Shown piece after piece: positions 61,601 through 64,000 of a stretch of 64,000 bases of DNA. How positions within the stretch are numbered: position 1 is the first letter of the stretch; each line of letters opens with the position of its first letter. The notes under the pieces are model-generated. The model saw only the letters and a list, made by a program, of their open reading frames with translations. It searched no databases and was not told where the DNA came from. A program made the position numbers and the translations under genes. This stretch comes from Epiperipatus broadwayi (taxonomy: Eukaryota; Onychophora; Udeonychophora; Euonychophora; Peripatidae): contig JAQFVV010006273.1 in the NCBI GenBank assembly GCA_028023455.1, forward strand, positions 498,001-562,000, read 5' to 3'.

Positions 61601-62320
61601 TGTTTGTTATTCACAAATAATAACATAGATCATAGAGGTATCTTACATCTTAAAATATTGTATTTTGAAACAAGGCATAATGTTTTATAAATAATTGAAG
61701 ATTTTAATGGAAAACATAGAGTTATGAACATGGGTGTAAATATATCGATGTCAGATATGCATACATAATGAGAGAGATGATCTGAGATTCTAAGCTAGAG
61801 GTAGTTGTAATATCATAAAGGCAAAACTCTCAATATAGGAGAGCCACTCAGTGCAAAAAAGAATAATCAATAAATGCAGGAAGGTCTGTGCATAAAATTC
61901 CTATCTAGTACCTATTCATTCAATATCCCCAGACTAATTTCTAGTTTGTGGCTTTCATCAGTGAGGAGCCTTGGATCTGAGAGCACTGCCTCTGTGAAAA
62001 ACAGCTTGTGTAAGCATAAAGAATTGTGATAATTGTAATATGGTAGATTTGACATGAGGGATGCACTGATTTTAAAAAAAAAAATTCAAATCTTTTCCCT
62101 TATTTGTTTTTATAAAATTAAAATTAAGATTGTAACAAAATAAAAGTATTAGCAGTAGCAGCTATTCATTTAAACAAGAGTAATCATTCCAACTTCAAGG
62201 GAAAACGATATCATTATCATAATAATACACTACAGATGAGTTTTGTGATGACTATACAAATCAGTCTGTGAACTACAAATACATCCACACATGCTGCTTC
62301 ATTAACCTATTTATTTTACA
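58650..62320. other. no gene seen; GC-richer block at 61740-62040
   Basis: 58.7-59.2 kb is T/C-rich on the plus strand without recognisable coding on either strand. 61740-62040 is GC-richer and reads, on the minus strand, CTGATGA (61962-61956), 14 nt, GAAA (61941-61938). The order resembles the motif at 9574 but has no stem between. A (TA)n run lies at about 59588-59602. Confidence 0.5.
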
Positions 62321-62329
62321 TTTTGTGGT

Positions 62330-63420
62330 GATGATTTTTAACTTCTATAACAAACTTTCTTTCTGAAATATTTCAACTCTATGTCTAATTATAACTTTTC
62401 AATGTATGTGTCTTTTGCCATACTTTTACCAATGAAAATAATCAACATCACACATTTCTTTAGAATTTTTTTGAGAAAGTATTTATAATATAAAAAGGGT
62501 TTGCTTTTCACTACAAAATATCATTTTAGCAAGTATTGTATTCTTCATTTGTTTCATAATTTCATTCCAATGAACCACGCAAATTTACAATTAGTAATTT
62601 TATACTATTACATCCAACAAATTAAACAACATATTTACTGGTACTATAATCTTGCCATTGTATTTTTAAAATTTTACAGATTTTTCTTAAATAAAAATTT
62701 TCTAATACCATTATGTAACTCAAATATGGCATCCAAGTCTCCCTTCTATATAATAAATTAAACAAAATAACAAATCTTTATACAGCTAATTTAACTTCAA
62801 TAGTTATTTCACTGTGATGATTTGATTTGTTAAAAGCAGCTCTAAACAATAGTCTTGCTGTACTTCAATATCCAAGTTGTGCTTTACCTCATCATCTAAA
62901 TTCATTTCTACTTAAAAAGCTACCAATATTTTTAAATTGATATTTATCCTCAAGCTGATAATTCACCACCTTAAAAGTTATTGAAGATTTTTTATTCTAT
63001 CGTCAGCTGATAAAAAATTTAAGTTTTTTTAACATTAATTACTAAATCAAAATCTTTAAATATTGCACTCAAAACATTAAATATATTCTAGATCATCTTC
63101 TAAACTGGAAAAAAAATGCAATCATCAGCAAATTGTAAGGACAGAATCCAAAAAGATGAAATTCTTATTTTTGCTTTAAATTAAAAATAAATAATATGCC
63201 AGCACGACAACCTAACCAGACAGTGTGAGATAAATCATTTTCAGGCCATATTTTCCATGTCTATTCCCCTTTTGTGATAAGCAGAGGGATTCTTAAACAG
63301 TGCCCTAAACATACAATCTTTGCCAAACTAAAACTTCTATCTTCAGTACAGTTCCAACCAAACTCATTAGTGATTGCACTGTCCAGAGCAGAGATCACAA
63401 TTAAAAAGTATCAATTTATT
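62330..63420 (-). mobile_element. RTE-like LINE fragment, RT core to C-terminus
   Basis: On the minus strand, near 63105-63140, LQFADDCIFF is the catalytic FADD motif, intact here. DDLEYI, NVLSAIFKDFDLVINVKKT follow, as in 'dLq..ld.fs....FGL.Is..KTe'. QLEDKYQFKNIGSFLSRNEF at about 62940 matches the 'Le.V..FkYLGS.ls' strand. Further on, TWMPYLSYIMVLENFYLR and KILKIQWQDYST (62640-62720) match 'ETW....hi..Le.F..R.LR.il.I.WqD'. LKKCVM and SMAKDTYIEKL (about 62400-62450) are placed like the YKD-LK and DRxxW motifs. VRLSCWHIIYF near 63195 is a decayed 'VRQGC..SP.LF'. The 62501-62761 plus-strand frame is a shadow of it. Frameshifts are numerous. It resembles the 42.9-44.5 kb copy more than the 12-14.6 kb one. 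Confidence 0.7.
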
Positions 63421-63429
63421 AAATCTATT

Positions 63430-64000
63430 TCAATATTCCTTGCTTAATTTTTGAGCACTTGAGCTAAAAAAAAAATGAAAAAAGAAATTGGAATTAGAAT
63501 TGCTGTGATGTAGTTAAAAAATGAAAATGTGACTACATAAGAAGACAATCTCATCATCATAATTGATATAGGAAAATAACAAATGGCATGAGAGGCTTGT
63601 GGTAACTGAATGATACATTATTATTGAAAATAGTAAAGAAAAGAGCTAGACGAAAAGACTGCTTATATTGGTAATAATTGCTAAATCAACATCTTATCCT
63701 ATAAGGCAGAAAAAGGTACTCTTAGTCAGGTAACACAGTTATCTTCATATCTAATACTCATTCCATTATTTTCCACCTGTAGAATCCATTGATAACCTGA
63801 GCAAATATCTAGTCAATCTACTTTATATTAATCCCGATTTTTAAATATTATAATAAAATTATATATATTTATTTAACATTTTCCAAATAACAGATGTGGA
63901 ATGTTGTGATTTATAAAATCTGATTGTAGTTTACATATATTTTAATAAATAATAATTATTAAACTATTGTTCCGAATGGTTTGGTATAGTTACAGAGTGA
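63430..64000. other. no gene seen
   Basis: AT-rich end of the window. The upstream (endonuclease) part of the minus-strand LINE would be expected here, but I cannot recognise it. Confidence 0.5.

Noticed and set aside
1-64000. CRISPR arrays, operons, Shine-Dalgarno sites or prokaryotic mobile elements
   Set aside because: None seen; the tandem repeats lack unique spacers, and all recognisable coding sequence is eukaryotic retroelement or retropseudogene.

Overview
The window looks like gene-poor, strongly AT-rich DNA from an animal nuclear genome, probably an invertebrate. The reasons are the dense microsatellites, the absence of any long open frame, and a mixed load of decayed animal-type retroelements: RTE-like and L1/Tx1-like LINEs, Penelope-like elements with GIY-YIG endonuclease, and a Mag-like Ty3/Gypsy LTR element. 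There are also processed-type insertions: a ubiquitin-eS31 pseudogene and a tRNA-like retroposon. A lophotrochozoan such as a mollusc would fit, but the sequence does not settle the taxon. I see no intact protein-coding gene. All recognisable coding sequence is broken by stops and frameshifts.

Layout. 1-6.0 kb: unassigned AT-rich DNA with small tandem repeats (about 65 bp at 2.4 kb, 60 bp at 3.0 kb), a 12-bp inverted-repeat structure at 0.77-0.89 kb and a suspicious T18/A17 junction at 4.6 kb. 6.06-9.43 kb: the 3' end of a LINE with a CCHC finger, then three stacked tandem arrays (about 350, 160 and 128 bp) bracketed by two ATA/ATC microsatellite tails. 9.50-9.65 kb: a small foldback with a hammerhead-like core. 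12.06-14.64 kb: a near full-length but dead RTE-like LINE (+). 16.1-16.7 kb: a GC-richer, exon-like block ending at a GTGAGT.

19.2-21.2 kb (-) and about 27.4-32.5 kb (+): two copies of one L1/Tx1-like LINE family in opposite orientation. 33.1-33.6 kb (+), 42.95-44.46 kb (+) and 62.33-63.42 kb (-): three fragments of a second RTE-like lineage. 35.56-37.06 kb: a Penelope-like element whose 3' part is present as a head-to-head inverted pair. 47.54-47.94 kb: the GIY-YIG end of a second Penelope-like element.

39.52-42.67 kb (-): a Ty3/Gypsy (Mag-like) element with both LTRs, primer-binding site, polypurine tract and target-site duplication. It keeps gag, protease and the integrase tail, but reverse transcriptase, RNase H and the integrase core are deleted. 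46.98-47.05 kb: a 72-bp tRNA-Ala-like insert with a perfect 13-bp target-site duplication. 58.19-58.63 kb (-): a retropseudogene of the ubiquitin-ribosomal protein eS31 (RPS27A) fusion. The rest, including most of 48-58 kb, shows only AT-rich low-information sequence.

The parts do not form a working system. The window is an archive of several retrotransposition machineries and the cellular RNAs they copied. No previously undescribed biological system was found; the most unusual structures are listed in the findings.
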